The notes: a model not told the origin generated them from the letters alone. A DNA stretch of 16,965 bases from a gamma proteobacterium symbiont of Lucinoma myriamae (GCA_025655635.1 JAHXIM010000407.1:1-16965); one strand, 5' to 3'; counted from the stretch's first letter, positions 6,600 to 14,538 are shown. Program-made: numbers and translations.

Positions 6600-8270
6600 C
6601 TAGCCTGTGACTTGTTTGCGCATTTCTCTGGCGTGAGAACGGGTTTGTTCCGTGATTGTTACTCCCCCCATCATACGTGATAGCTCTTCAACCCGTTGTT
6701 CTTCATCTAGTAGACTGATACTGGTGGTGGTTTTTTCATCATCACTTTGTTTATAAACGTTGAGATGCTGATGTGCTTGTGATGCCACCTGAGCCTGATG
6801 CGTGACACATAAGATTTGCGAGTTAGTGCCCAGCAATCTGAGCTTATTGCCTACCATCTCGGCAATACCACCGCCTATGCCCACATCGACTTCATCAAAA
6901 ATAAGTGTCGGAATATCACTAAATTGAGCGGTGACTACCTGAATGGCCAGGCTAATGCGTGACAGCTCACCACCAGAAACAACTTTGGATAGTGGCCGTA
7001 AAGGTTGCCCCGGATTAGTGGTAACATAAAATTCCACAACTTCCATGCCATGCAGTTGTGGTTGTTCAGATTCAGAGGCTAATAATTTTATTTCAAAGAC
7101 ACAGCGCTCCATTCCCAATTCATGAATATGCTTTATGACCTGCTCAGCCAGTAGTCCTGATGCTTTACTTCGAGTCTTACTCAGTTTTTTCGCCAATTTA
7201 AAATAATCTGTTTTACAAGCTTCAACTTCTGCCAGTAAAGTTTCTAGATGTACATCGGCATTTTCCAGTTGTTCTAATTCTCTTTTCAGCGTTTCAGTGT
7301 GAGCAAATAATTCATGGGTTTCAATGCGATGTTTGCGTGCCAGATCATAAATATTGCTGATACGATTATCTAACCACTGCAAATGTGAAGGATCAAGTTC
7401 TAAAGAATCCAGATAATGGCGCAATTCTGAACTGGCTTCATCGACCTGTATCAGGGCATTATTGAGCATTTCAGAAATTGGATTTAAGGATTGATCTAAT
7501 TCAGATAAGCCTTGTAGTTCACTAATACTATGGCTTAACAGATGATTAATACTATTTTGTTCATCTTGTGCTAATTGATAGTGTATGTTCTGGGAGGTTT
7601 CGATTAAGCGGCTGGCATTACTGAGTTTACGATGCTCTTCTTCCAGATCTTGCAGCTCATTTTCCTGAAGTTCGAAATCACTGAATTCTTGTACCTGAAA
7701 ACGTAACAGATCAAGTTTAGCATCACGTTCAGCAGTATCTTGTTTTAGTGTTTGATAGTCGGAGGATTTTTTCTTCCACTGTTGATAGCACTGATTAAGT
7801 TCTTTGCGTAATTGAGTGATGCCGGCAAAATTATCCAGTAACAGGCGTTGTTCATCACTTTTCATGAGGGCCTGATGAGTATTCTGGCCATGGATATTGA
7901 CCAGCTTTTCACCCAGTTCACGTAATAACTGTAAAGGAATGGGCTGACCATTGATAAATCCTCTGGAGCGCCCCTTAGCACTGATGGTGCGTCGGATCAG
8001 ACATTCGCCTTCACTGTCTAATTCATTATCCTGCAGCCACTGCTCAATGTTGGCATCCTGAAGATCAAATTCGGCAGAGATATCAGCTCGCTCAGCACCA
8101 TGACGGATGGCAGAAGCGTCGGCACGATCACCCAGTACAAGTCCTAAAGCATCAATCAAAATGGATTTTCCGGCACCGGTTTCACCGGTTAAGACGCTTA
8201 GTCCCGTGTTGAGTTCTAAACCGAGTGAGTCAACAACGGCAAGATTTTTTATGGTTATGTGATTAAGCAT
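6600..8270 (-). CDS. recN: DNA repair protein RecN
   Basis: RecN is an SMC-like ATPase acting early in double-strand-break repair. The 556-residue protein has an N-terminal ATPase half with Walker A GETGAGKS (29-36), the conserved ISAKGRSRGFINGQP segment (97-110) and LVNIHGQNTHQALM (123-136). A long central coiled coil (about 150-370) follows. The C-terminal half carries the ABC signature SGGELSR (432-438), Walker B TLIFDEVDVGIGG (455-467) and the switch His in VTHQAQVA (489-496). All catalytic motifs are intact and the length is normal. It begins 16 bases after the nadK stop on the same strand, so it is likely co-transcribed with nadK. I see no LexA box (CTG-N10-CAG) before recN or nadK, although recN is SOS-induced in E. 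coli. Confidence 0.97.
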   Translation of the reverse strand: MLNHITIKNLAVVDSLGLELNTGLSVLTGETGAGKSILIDALGLVLGDRADASAIRHGAERADISAEFDLQDANIEQWLQDNELDSEGECLIRRTISAKGRSRGFINGQPIPLQLLRELGEKLVNIHGQNTHQALMKSDEQRLLLDNFAGITQLRKELNQCYQQWKKKSSDYQTLKQDTAERDAKLDLLRFQVQEFSDFELQENELQDLEEEHRKLSNASRLIETSQNIHYQLAQDEQNSINHLLSHSISELQGLSELDQSLNPISEMLNNALIQVDEASSELRHYLDSLELDPSHLQWLDNRISNIYDLARKHRIETHELFAHTETLKRELEQLENADVHLETLLAEVEACKTDYFKLAKKLSKTRSKASGLLAEQVIKHIHELGMERCVFEIKLLASESEQPQLHGMEVVEFYVTTNPGQPLRPLSKVVSGGELSRISLAIQVVTAQFSDIPTLIFDEVDVGIGGGIAEMVGNKLRLLGTNSQILCVTHQAQVASQAHQHLNVYKQSDDEKTTTSISLLDEEQRVEELSRMMGGVTITEQTRSHAREMRKQVTG

Positions 8271-8286
8271 TGTCAGTAGTCAATAA

Positions 8287-9186
8287 TTAGTTTCGCAGCT
8301 TCTCGCCCCAACGCAATTTAGCTCTGAGGATTTCAAAGTAGTCATAATCTTTAGGATGTAAAATAGTTATATGTTTGGGATGACGCATGATTTTAACATG
8401 ATCGCCGGGCAAAAGATTAAAATTAATCTGCCCATCATAAGTCACCTGTGCCTGAGTTGAAAAATGATCACTGACAACAATATCAATTTCACTTTCTCCT
8501 GAGATAACAACAGGGCGATTACTCATAGTATGGGGGCAAATCGGTACCAGTTCCAGGACATTTAATGAAGGGTATAAAATTGGACCACCACCAGACAATG
8601 AATAAGCTGTTGACCCTGTGGGTGTGGAAATAATCAAGCCATCAGCATGCATGGAGTGCATGAATTTATTATCAATATAGGTTTCTATTTCAATCATACG
8701 TGCGACATCAGCTTTGTGTATGACGACATCATTAAAGGCATTGCCGCCGCCAAAATAATCACCATCACGTTCAATTTCACTGATAATTAAAAAACGATTT
8801 TCTTCGGTGTATTCCCCTGCCATGATTTCATCAAGGGCTTTATGCACATCAATAGCGCACAAGTCGACTAAGAATCCCAAGTGTCCGAGGTTAATCCCTA
8901 ATAACGGTACGCCGAAACCCACCAGACTTCTGGCGGCGCTTAATAATGTACCGTCACCGCCAACTATAATAATTAAATCACATCGTTCACCAAGTTGTGC
9001 ACGTGTGACGGACTCCATTTCATGAGCGGAGAAAACTGCTGCGGTACTTTCATCCAGCAGCACGTTACAGTCATTGCTTAAAAAGTATTCGTGTAAACTC
9101 ACCAATGCATCTCCGACACTGGGATCGGCATATTTGCCTATGAGGCCAATAGTTTTGAATATTCTTTTTTGTTCGACGTCAGTCAT
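8287..9186 (-). CDS. nadK: NAD kinase (ATP-dependent NAD+ phosphorylation to NADP+)
   Basis: This cytoplasmic enzyme makes NADP+ from NAD+. The 299-residue protein shows the family motifs in order: IGLIGKYADP near the N-terminus, GGDGT (76-80, catalytic Asp), INLGHLGFL (98-106), FNDVVIHKADVARMIE (151-166, the NE/ND substrate-binding motif), and the glycine-rich block DGLIISTPTGSTAYSLSGGGP (182-202). It then has the PICPHTMSNRPVVIS strand. In the glycine-rich block, SGGGP replaces the more usual SAGGP, a mild change. The length is close to the E. coli enzyme. The nadK-recN order is the common gammaproteobacterial arrangement, with hrcA divergent upstream. Confidence 0.96.
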   Translation of the reverse strand: MTDVEQKRIFKTIGLIGKYADPSVGDALVSLHEYFLSNDCNVLLDESTAAVFSAHEMESVTRAQLGERCDLIIIVGGDGTLLSAARSLVGFGVPLLGINLGHLGFLVDLCAIDVHKALDEIMAGEYTEENRFLIISEIERDGDYFGGGNAFNDVVIHKADVARMIEIETYIDNKFMHSMHADGLIISTPTGSTAYSLSGGGPILYPSLNVLELVPICPHTMSNRPVVISGESEIDIVVSDHFSTQAQVTYDGQINFNLLPGDHVKIMRHPKHITILHPKDYDYFEILRAKLRWGEKLRN

Positions 9187-9249
9187 ATTTCGCTCACTAA
9201 AAAAGGGGCTGTTCAGAGTTATGAAATTAGCACAAAAAGAGAGGAAACA

Positions 9250-9267
9250 AAACAGACATTTCTGTTT
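9250..9267. repeat. Small inverted repeat in the nadK/hrcA divergent region
   Basis: AAACAGA and TCTGTTT are separated by CATT, a perfect 7-bp dyad about 64 bases before nadK. It could be an operator or a small leader hairpin. It is not a LexA box, because the CTG/CAG half-sites are in the wrong orientation. Confidence 0.3.
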
Positions 9268-9304
9268 ACATGAGTTTTATATGACTAATTCGTTTGAATT
9301 TTGA

Positions 9305-9332
9305 CTTGAAACTACAGAACTGAACCTTATGT
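9305..9332 (+). promoter_or_regulatory. Candidate sigma-32 (RpoH) heat-shock promoter of hrcA
   Basis: CTTGAA (9305-9310) matches the sigma-32 -35 core. After exactly 14 bases comes CCTTATGT (9325-9332), which matches CCCCATNT at most positions. Spacing is the same as at the dnaK promoter (11219-11247), which supports both calls. Predicted transcription would start near 9340, giving an ~100-base leader that contains a perfect palindrome (9378-9390). Confidence 0.55.
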
Positions 9333-9377
9333 AGGTCATTAAGTTAATCAATAAGCCAGCAAAAAAGATAGCTGCTC

Positions 9378-9390
9378 AGCTTAATAAGCT
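9378..9390. promoter_or_regulatory. Perfect palindrome in the hrcA leader, possible operator
   Basis: AGCTTA-A-TAAGCT is a perfect dyad located between the predicted hrcA start of transcription and the GTG codon. It is not the CIRCE sequence normally bound by HrcA and is not repeated before grpE or dnaK. An operator role is speculative. Confidence 0.25.
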
Positions 9391-9438
9391 TAGAAATATA
9401 TGCGTAGTTACTAAAACCTAACCATAGCGACTAAAAAT

Positions 9439-10485
9439 GTGACTAAAAACCAACTCTTTGATGATCGTAGTAGCCAGCTGATGAAAGTGCTGGTTGAATC
9501 CTACATAAGCGATGGCTTACCTGTGGGCTCTAAAGCACTAGTTGAATCATCTGGTTTGAAAGTCAGTCCGGCAACAGTACGCAATGTGATGTCTGATTTA
9601 GAAAAAATGGGGCTTATCCATGCACCACATACCTCTGCCGGGCGAATACCTACAGTACAGGGGTATCGATTATTTGTTGATTCATTACTCTCGGTTAAAC
9701 AACCGGATCAAGCACTGCTCAAGCAAGTGGCTTCGCACATCAAAGACAGTGATGAACAAAGTAAGATATTAGAAAATGCGACAGATACCTTGTCTGGAAT
9801 GACGCAGATGGCCGGACTGCTTGTTTTGCCGAAGAAAGAACTGGTTGCTTTAATTCAAGTGGAATTTATACCGCTGTCAAATAAACGTATTCTGGCTATT
9901 CTGGTACAAAGCGATAATGAAGTTCAGAATCGGGTATTGCAAGTTGAGCGCGACTTTTCACCCGCCCAACTGCAGCAAATGAGTAATTATCTCAATACTT
10001 TTTTAGCAGGTAAATCCATTAAAGACGTTTGTCAGACATTATTACAGGAAATGGACAATACGCGAGAGAAAATGAATGACATGATGCGCTCTGCTATACA
10101 GATGGCAAGCCATGCTTTTGCCGAACATCATGAAGATCGGGATGATTTTATGATCAGTGGCGAAACCAATCTGATGCAATATAATGATATCTCTGATATG
10201 GACAAGATGCGGCAGTTATTTGAAGCCTTTCATGAGAAGCAGCATATTCTGAGTTTGCTCAATCAGGTCAGTGATGCTGATGGAGTCAAACTCTTTATCG
10301 GGCAAGAATCAGGCTATGGTCCATTAGATGATTGTTCAGTCGTTGCAGCTCCTTATAAGATTGAAGGACAAAGCATGGGTGTACTGGGTGTGATTGGCCC
10401 GACACGCATGGCATATGACAAAGTGATTCCTATCGTTGATTTAACTGCAAAATTACTCTCCTCAGCCTTGAATCATGAAAATTAA
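9439..10485 (+). CDS. hrcA: Heat-inducible transcription repressor HrcA
   Basis: HrcA represses chaperone genes by binding CIRCE operators and is itself kept active by a chaperonin. The 348-residue protein has the N-terminal winged helix (LVESYISDGLPVGSKALVE, 18-36; VSPATVRNVMSDLEKMGLI, 42-60; PHTSAGRIPTVQGYRLFVD, 63-81), which is close to the family consensus. A GAF-like dimerisation/regulatory region follows, with LFIGQES in the later part and the C-terminal GVLGVIGPTRMAYDKVIPIVD signature. It starts at GTG; the overlapping ATG two bases earlier is out of frame and no upstream in-frame start exists. No clear Shine-Dalgarno sequence is seen. It heads the cluster and grpE follows after 84 bases. 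No CIRCE inverted repeat (TTAGCACTC-N9-GAGTGCTAA) is found anywhere in the window. Confidence 0.96.
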   Translation: MTKNQLFDDRSSQLMKVLVESYISDGLPVGSKALVESSGLKVSPATVRNVMSDLEKMGLIHAPHTSAGRIPTVQGYRLFVDSLLSVKQPDQALLKQVASHIKDSDEQSKILENATDTLSGMTQMAGLLVLPKKELVALIQVEFIPLSNKRILAILVQSDNEVQNRVLQVERDFSPAQLQQMSNYLNTFLAGKSIKDVCQTLLQEMDNTREKMNDMMRSAIQMASHAFAEHHEDRDDFMISGETNLMQYNDISDMDKMRQLFEAFHEKQHILSLLNQVSDADGVKLFIGQESGYGPLDDCSVVAAPYKIEGQSMGVLGVIGPTRMAYDKVIPIVDLTAKLLSSALNHEN

Positions 10486-10569
10486 TCCCTATTTAGAGTG
10501 TGTTAATTACCTTTATTCAATTTAAACGGCCATAAGCTAAGCCAACATAGAAATAATCAGGATTTTATA

Positions 10570-11175
10570 ATGTCAGATGAACAAAAAGCCGACGAGCAAG
10601 TGCAGGAAGAAGAAATAAAGGCTCAGGCCTCAGAAGATACTAATAATAAAGATGTTGATTCGAATGAAGAAGTCGTTGATGAACTGGCGGCTTTAGAAGC
10701 AGAGGAACTAATTGCCCGTATTAAGCAGGTTCAGGCTAAAGCTGATGAAAACTGGGATGTTGCCCTGCGTACAAAAGCTGAGATGGAAAATGTCCGTCGT
10801 CGTACTGAAAAAGAAGTGACCAATGCCAGAAAATTTGGTATTGAAAAAATGATCAATGAGATCTTGCCCGTCAAAGATTCTATGGAGCTGGGCTTGAAAG
10901 CCGCTATTGATATGGATATTGAAGACGAATCAGTGCATAAAATTCGTGAAGGCATGGAGCTGACCTTGAAAATGATGGTGGATGCCTTAACTAAAATAGG
11001 TATCACAGAAATAGCACCAGAAGATGGTGATGCATTTAGTGCTGAATTTCATCAGGCGATGTCTATGCAGGAAATTCCAGGCAAAAAATCAAATACGATT
11101 GTCGCTGTGATGCAGAAAGGCTATTTGCTCAATGAGCGTCTTATCCGTCCTGCCATGGTGATGGTTGCAAAGTAG
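10570..11175 (+). CDS. grpE: Nucleotide exchange factor GrpE
   Basis: GrpE promotes ADP release from DnaK. The 201-residue protein has an acidic, disordered N-terminus (first ~50 residues rich in Glu, Asp and Gln). The long dimerising helix follows with RTKAEMENVRRRTEKEVTNARKFGIEKMINEILPVKDSMELGL. The C-terminal beta-domain that contacts DnaK carries FHQAMSMQEIPGK (around 158-170) and GYLLNERLIRPAMV (about 184-197), the family signature. Length is like the E. coli protein (197). A CAGGA Shine-Dalgarno-like sequence lies nine bases before the ATG. It sits between hrcA and dnaK; a separate heat-shock promoter for dnaK follows it. Confidence 0.97.
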   Translation: MSDEQKADEQVQEEEIKAQASEDTNNKDVDSNEEVVDELAALEAEELIARIKQVQAKADENWDVALRTKAEMENVRRRTEKEVTNARKFGIEKMINEILPVKDSMELGLKAAIDMDIEDESVHKIREGMELTLKMMVDALTKIGITEIAPEDGDAFSAEFHQAMSMQEIPGKKSNTIVAVMQKGYLLNERLIRPAMVMVAK

Positions 11176-11190
11176 TTATTAAATTTAATA

Positions 11191-11221
11191 AAGGGATTCT
11201 TCTATTAGAGAATAACCCCTT
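11191..11221 (+). terminator. Possible imperfect hairpin after grpE, overlapping the dnaK -35 region
   Basis: AAGGG-ATTCT can pair with AGAAT and CCCTT across an 8-base loop with a small bulge. There is no T-tract. Its right arm overlaps the sigma-32 -35 element of dnaK, so it may be only coincidental or may limit read-through from grpE. Confidence 0.3.
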
Positions 11222-11247
11222 GAAAAGTGTGAATATAACCCCACTTT
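11219..11247 (+). promoter_or_regulatory. Sigma-32 (RpoH) heat-shock promoter of dnaK
   Basis: CCCCTTGAAA supplies a strong sigma-32 -35 (CTTGAA core at 11219-11224). A -10 of CCCCACTTT (11239-11247) follows after 14 bases and differs from CCCCATNT at one informative position. Transcription would start near 11254, giving a leader of about 45 bases with AGGAG as the ribosome binding site (11288-11292). Confidence 0.75.
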
Positions 11248-11297
11248 AGAAACATACATTTAAGAACATTAAGAAAGAATTATTTTAGGAGAAAACA

Positions 11298-13214
11298 ATG
11301 GGTAAGATTATCGGTATTGATTTGGGCACAACCAATTCATGTGTGGCCGTTATGGATGGCGATAAGCCAAAAGTAATAGAAAATGCGGAAGGGGATCGTA
11401 CAACACCTTCTATTGTTGCTTATACTGATGATGAAGTATTAGTAGGCCAACCCGCAAAACGTCAGGCAGTAACCAACCCAGCTAATACCATCTATGCAGT
11501 TAAACGTTTAATTGGTCGTACTTTTAGCGAAGACGCAGTACAAAAAGATATCGATTTAGTGCCTTACAAAATTGTTAAAGCGGATAATGGTGATGCCTGG
11601 GTTGAAGCGCATGGTACTAAAATGGCGCCACCTGAAGTATCTGCAAAAATCCTGGCAAAAATGAAAAAAACCGCTGAAGACTATCTTGGTGAAACAGTGA
11701 CTGAAGCGGTTATTACCGTACCTGCTTATTTCAATGATTCTCAACGTCAGGCAACAAAAGATGCGGGTAAAATCGCTGGTCTGACAGTAAAACGCATTAT
11801 TAATGAGCCAACAGCAGCAGCACTGGCTTATGGCATGGACAAATCTAAAGGTGATGCCACTATTGCTGTGTTTGACTTAGGTGGTGGTACTTTTGACATA
11901 TCTATCATTGAAATCGCTGAAATTGATGGCGAATACCAGTTTGAAGTGTTATCAACCAATGGTGATACATTCCTGGGTGTTGAAGAATTTTATATGCGCC
12001 TGAATTATTATCTTGCTGATGAATTCAAGAAAGATCAGGGTATGGATTTGCGTGGCGATCCACTGGCAATGCAGCGTTTAAAAGAAGGTGCAGAAAAAGC
12101 CAAGATTGAATTATCTTCAACCATGCAGACAGATGTCAACCTGCCTTATATTACTGCAGATGCCTCTGGTCCCAAGCACTTAAACGTTAAAATAACTCGT
12201 GCCAAGTTAGAATCATTAGTTGAAGGTTTAATTAAACGTACGATTGATCCATGTCGTACAGCGATTAACGATGCTGGTTTATCTGTCGGTGATATTGATG
12301 ATGTGATTCTGGTCGGTGGTCAGATTCGTATGCCTAAAGTTCAGGAAGAAGTACAAGCCTTCTTTGGTAAAGAGCCTCGTAAAGATGTTAACCCTGATGA
12401 AGCGGTTGCTGTGGGTGCTGCTATTCAAGGTGGTGTATTAGGCGGTGAAGTCAAAGACGTTCTATTATTAGACGTAACACCATTATCTCTGGGTATTGAG
12501 ACTGCTGGTGGTGTCATGACCAAGCTGGTTGAAAAAAATACAACGATTCCAACCAAGGCTTCTCAGGTCTTTACCACTGCAGATGATAACCAGACTGCGG
12601 TAACTGTTCATGTGCTACAGGGTGAACGTGAGATTGCTTCTGGTAATAAATCTCTTGGTCGTTTTGACTTATCTGATATTCCACCAGCACAACGTGGTAC
12701 ACCGCAGATTGAAGTGTCATTTGACCTTGATGCTAACGGCATTTTACATGTATCAGCAAAAGACAAGGCAACAGGTAAAGAACAGTCTATTATCATTAAA
12801 GCATCAAGTGGTTTATCTGATGATGAAGTTGAACGTATGGTTCAGGATGCTGAGTCTCATGCAGAAGATGATAAGAAATTCCATGAACTGGTTACCGTTC
12901 GCAATACAGCTGAAAACATGATTCATGCTACCAAGAAATCCATGGAAGACATGGGTGACAAGCTTGAAGAAGGTGAAAAAACATCCATTGAAGCAGCGAT
13001 TAAAGATCTGGAAGAATCACTCAAGGGTGAAGATAAAGATGATATCGAAGCAAAAACCAAGGTATTAACAGATGCTTCTGCCAAGATGGCTGAACGTATG
13101 TATGCTAACCAGGGTGGTGATGCAGCAGGTGCGTCTGGTGGTGCCGCTGAAAATACTGCAGATGATGACGTGGTCGATGCGGAATTTGAAGAAGTGGATG
13201 ACTCTAAAAAGTAG
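11298..13214 (+). CDS. dnaK: Molecular chaperone DnaK (Hsp70)
   Basis: This is an ATP-driven chaperone working with DnaJ and GrpE. It is 638 residues, the E. coli length. The nucleotide-binding domain has IIGIDLGTTNSCVAV (4-18), the VPAYFNDSQRQATKDAG block (141-157), and the phosphate loop VFDLGGGTFDISI (191-203). The VLLLDVTPLSLGIET linker (388-402) is intact. The substrate domain contains NKSLGRFDLSDIPPAQRG and FDLDANGILHVSAKDKATGKEQ. The lid ends with a Gly/Ala-rich tail and the DDDVVDAEFEEV co-chaperone-binding C-terminus. Oddities: the normally near-invariant GDTxLGGEDFD reads GDTFLGVEEFY (222-232), and VGGQTRMP reads VGGQIRMP (339-346), which breaks the third Hsp70 signature. Each change needs only one base. 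The Shine-Dalgarno AGGAG and the heat-shock promoter upstream are good. A hairpin separates it from dnaJ. Confidence 0.98.
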   Translation: MGKIIGIDLGTTNSCVAVMDGDKPKVIENAEGDRTTPSIVAYTDDEVLVGQPAKRQAVTNPANTIYAVKRLIGRTFSEDAVQKDIDLVPYKIVKADNGDAWVEAHGTKMAPPEVSAKILAKMKKTAEDYLGETVTEAVITVPAYFNDSQRQATKDAGKIAGLTVKRIINEPTAAALAYGMDKSKGDATIAVFDLGGGTFDISIIEIAEIDGEYQFEVLSTNGDTFLGVEEFYMRLNYYLADEFKKDQGMDLRGDPLAMQRLKEGAEKAKIELSSTMQTDVNLPYITADASGPKHLNVKITRAKLESLVEGLIKRTIDPCRTAINDAGLSVGDIDDVILVGGQIRMPKVQEEVQAFFGKEPRKDVNPDEAVAVGAAIQGGVLGGEVKDVLLLDVTPLSLGIETAGGVMTKLVEKNTTIPTKASQVFTTADDNQTAVTVHVLQGEREIASGNKSLGRFDLSDIPPAQRGTPQIEVSFDLDANGILHVSAKDKATGKEQSIIIKASSGLSDDEVERMVQDAESHAEDDKKFHELVTVRNTAENMIHATKKSMEDMGDKLEEGEKTSIEAAIKDLEESLKGEDKDDIEAKTKVLTDASAKMAERMYANQGGDAAGASGGAAENTADDDVVDAEFEEVDDSKK

Positions 13215-13247
13215 GTTGATACTTAACTATTTTTTGTTATCCCACAG

Positions 13248-13281
13248 AAACACAGGATAGAGAAAACTCTGCCCTGTGTTT
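13248..13281 (+). terminator. Intercistronic terminator/attenuator between dnaK and dnaJ
   Basis: AAACACAGG (13248-13256) pairs perfectly with CCTGTGTTT (13273-13281), with an inner AGAG/CTCT helix closing an AAAA loop. T-rich sequence follows (TCCTGTTTT). It looks like a rho-independent or partial terminator, which would lower dnaJ expression relative to dnaK. I see no separate heat-shock promoter before dnaJ. Confidence 0.7.
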
Positions 13282-13330
13282 TCCTGTTTTATGGCTTTGT
13301 TAAAAAGAAAACCAATAAAAGTTAAAAATT

Positions 13331-14479
13331 ATGTCCAAAAGAGATTTTTACGAAGTACTCGGCGTTGACAAAACTGCCAGTGATGCAGAGCTGAAAAAAG
13401 CCTATCGTCGTCTGGCAATGAAGCATCATCCGGATCGAAATCCTGATAATGCTGACGCCGAGGCACATTTTAAAGAAGCCAAAGAAGCCTATGAAGTGCT
13501 CTCCAATGCACAAAAGCGTCAGGCTTATGACCAGTTTGGTCATGCCGGCGTCGATCAAAGTGCCGGCATGGGCGGTGGCCATGGAGGTAACTTCAATGAT
13601 ATCTTTGGTGACGTATTTGGCGACATCTTTGGTGGTGCTGGCGGTGGTGGACGACGCGGCGGTGAACGGGTTTTTCGCGGTGCCGATCTGCAATACAATC
13701 TGGAACTCAGTCTTGAAGAAGCCGTACATGGTAAATCAGTAAAAATCCGCATACCTACCATGGTGCTATGTAACAAATGTGATGGCAGCGGAGCCAAAAA
13801 AGGCTCCAAAGCAGATACTTGCGGTACCTGTCAGGGTGTTGGACAAGTACGTATGCAGCAGGGCTTTTTCTCTTTACAACAAACCTGTCCCACCTGTCAC
13901 GGCAGTGGTAAAGTGATTAAAGATCCTTGCGATGCCTGTCATGGTGAAGGACGTATTCAAGAGCATAAGACACTTTCTGTTAAAGTGCCTGCAGGAGTTG
14001 ACACTGGTGACCGGATTCGTCTCTCTAATGAAGGTGAAGCCGGACAAAATGGAGGCCCTTCAGGTGATCTTTATGTGCATGTTAATGTTAAACCGCACAA
14101 TATTTTTACTCGTGAAGGCAGTGACTTATTTTGCGAAGTACCCATTAATATCACTACAGCTGCATTAGGCGGAACATTAGATGTGCCGACATTAGACGGC
14201 CGCATCAGTCTTAAAATCCCGGCAGAAACACAAACGGGAAAAATGTTCCGTATGCGTAACAAGGGTGTTAAATCAGTACGTGGTGGACTACAGGGTGATT
14301 TACTATGTCGCATTATTGTTGAAACACCCGTTAAACTTGATGCAAAACAAAAAGAACTGCTTCAAGAATTTCAGGAAACACTGGAAAAAGGCGGTAAAAG
14401 TCATAGTCCTAAAGCTCATGGCTGGCTGGATGGCGTGAAAAAATTCTTTGATGATATGAAACAGAATATCGGTTCATAA
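13331..14479 (+). CDS. dnaJ: Co-chaperone DnaJ (Hsp40, type I)
   Basis: DnaJ delivers substrates to DnaK and stimulates its ATPase. The 382-residue protein has the J domain (1-70) with HPD at 33-35 and the KEAYEVLSNAQKRQAYDQFG helix. A Gly/Phe-rich linker (about 72-110, with FGDVFGDIFGG) follows. Four zinc-finger repeats come next: CNKCDGSG (147-154), CGTCQGVG (164-171), CPTCHGSG (186-193) and CDACHGEG (200-207), all Cys present. The C-terminal substrate-binding domains contain VKVPAGVDTGDRIRLSNEGEAG and a GGTLDVPTLDG block. The length is normal. The Shine-Dalgarno sequence is weak. It lies 116 bases after dnaK, across a hairpin, and is followed by a strong inverted repeat. Confidence 0.98.
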   Translation: MSKRDFYEVLGVDKTASDAELKKAYRRLAMKHHPDRNPDNADAEAHFKEAKEAYEVLSNAQKRQAYDQFGHAGVDQSAGMGGGHGGNFNDIFGDVFGDIFGGAGGGGRRGGERVFRGADLQYNLELSLEEAVHGKSVKIRIPTMVLCNKCDGSGAKKGSKADTCGTCQGVGQVRMQQGFFSLQQTCPTCHGSGKVIKDPCDACHGEGRIQEHKTLSVKVPAGVDTGDRIRLSNEGEAGQNGGPSGDLYVHVNVKPHNIFTREGSDLFCEVPINITTAALGGTLDVPTLDGRISLKIPAETQTGKMFRMRNKGVKSVRGGLQGDLLCRIIVETPVKLDAKQKELLQEFQETLEKGGKSHSPKAHGWLDGVKKFFDDMKQNIGS

Positions 14480-14504
14480 GCAATTACAAGCATAGTTAAA
14501 GCTC

Positions 14505-14538
14505 AAAGGCGTAAAGAACAGATGATCTTTACGCCTTT
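14505..14538 (+). terminator. Hairpin terminator after dnaJ
   Basis: AAAGGCGTAAAGA (14505-14517) and TCTTTACGCCTTT (14526-14538) form a perfect 13-bp stem with an 8-base loop, 25 bases after the dnaJ stop. The following bases (GTCGTTTAAT) are only moderately T-rich. It is the likely end of the chaperone unit. Confidence 0.75.

Noticed and set aside
9223..9245. TTAGCAC resembling a CIRCE left half upstream of hrcA
   Set aside because: The partner GAGTGCTAA half is absent at the required nine-base spacing.
10494..10512. GAGTGTGTTAA resembling a CIRCE right half before grpE
   Set aside because: It has extra bases within the half-site and no left half TTAGCACTC upstream.
12610..12921. 103-codon open frame within dnaK in another + frame
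   Set aside because: It lies inside the intact dnaK gene and its translation looks like a frame shadow.
13322..13729. 135-codon open frame on the minus strand over dnaJ
   Set aside because: It is antisense to the conserved dnaJ coding sequence, with low-complexity Thr/Ala runs and no family resemblance.
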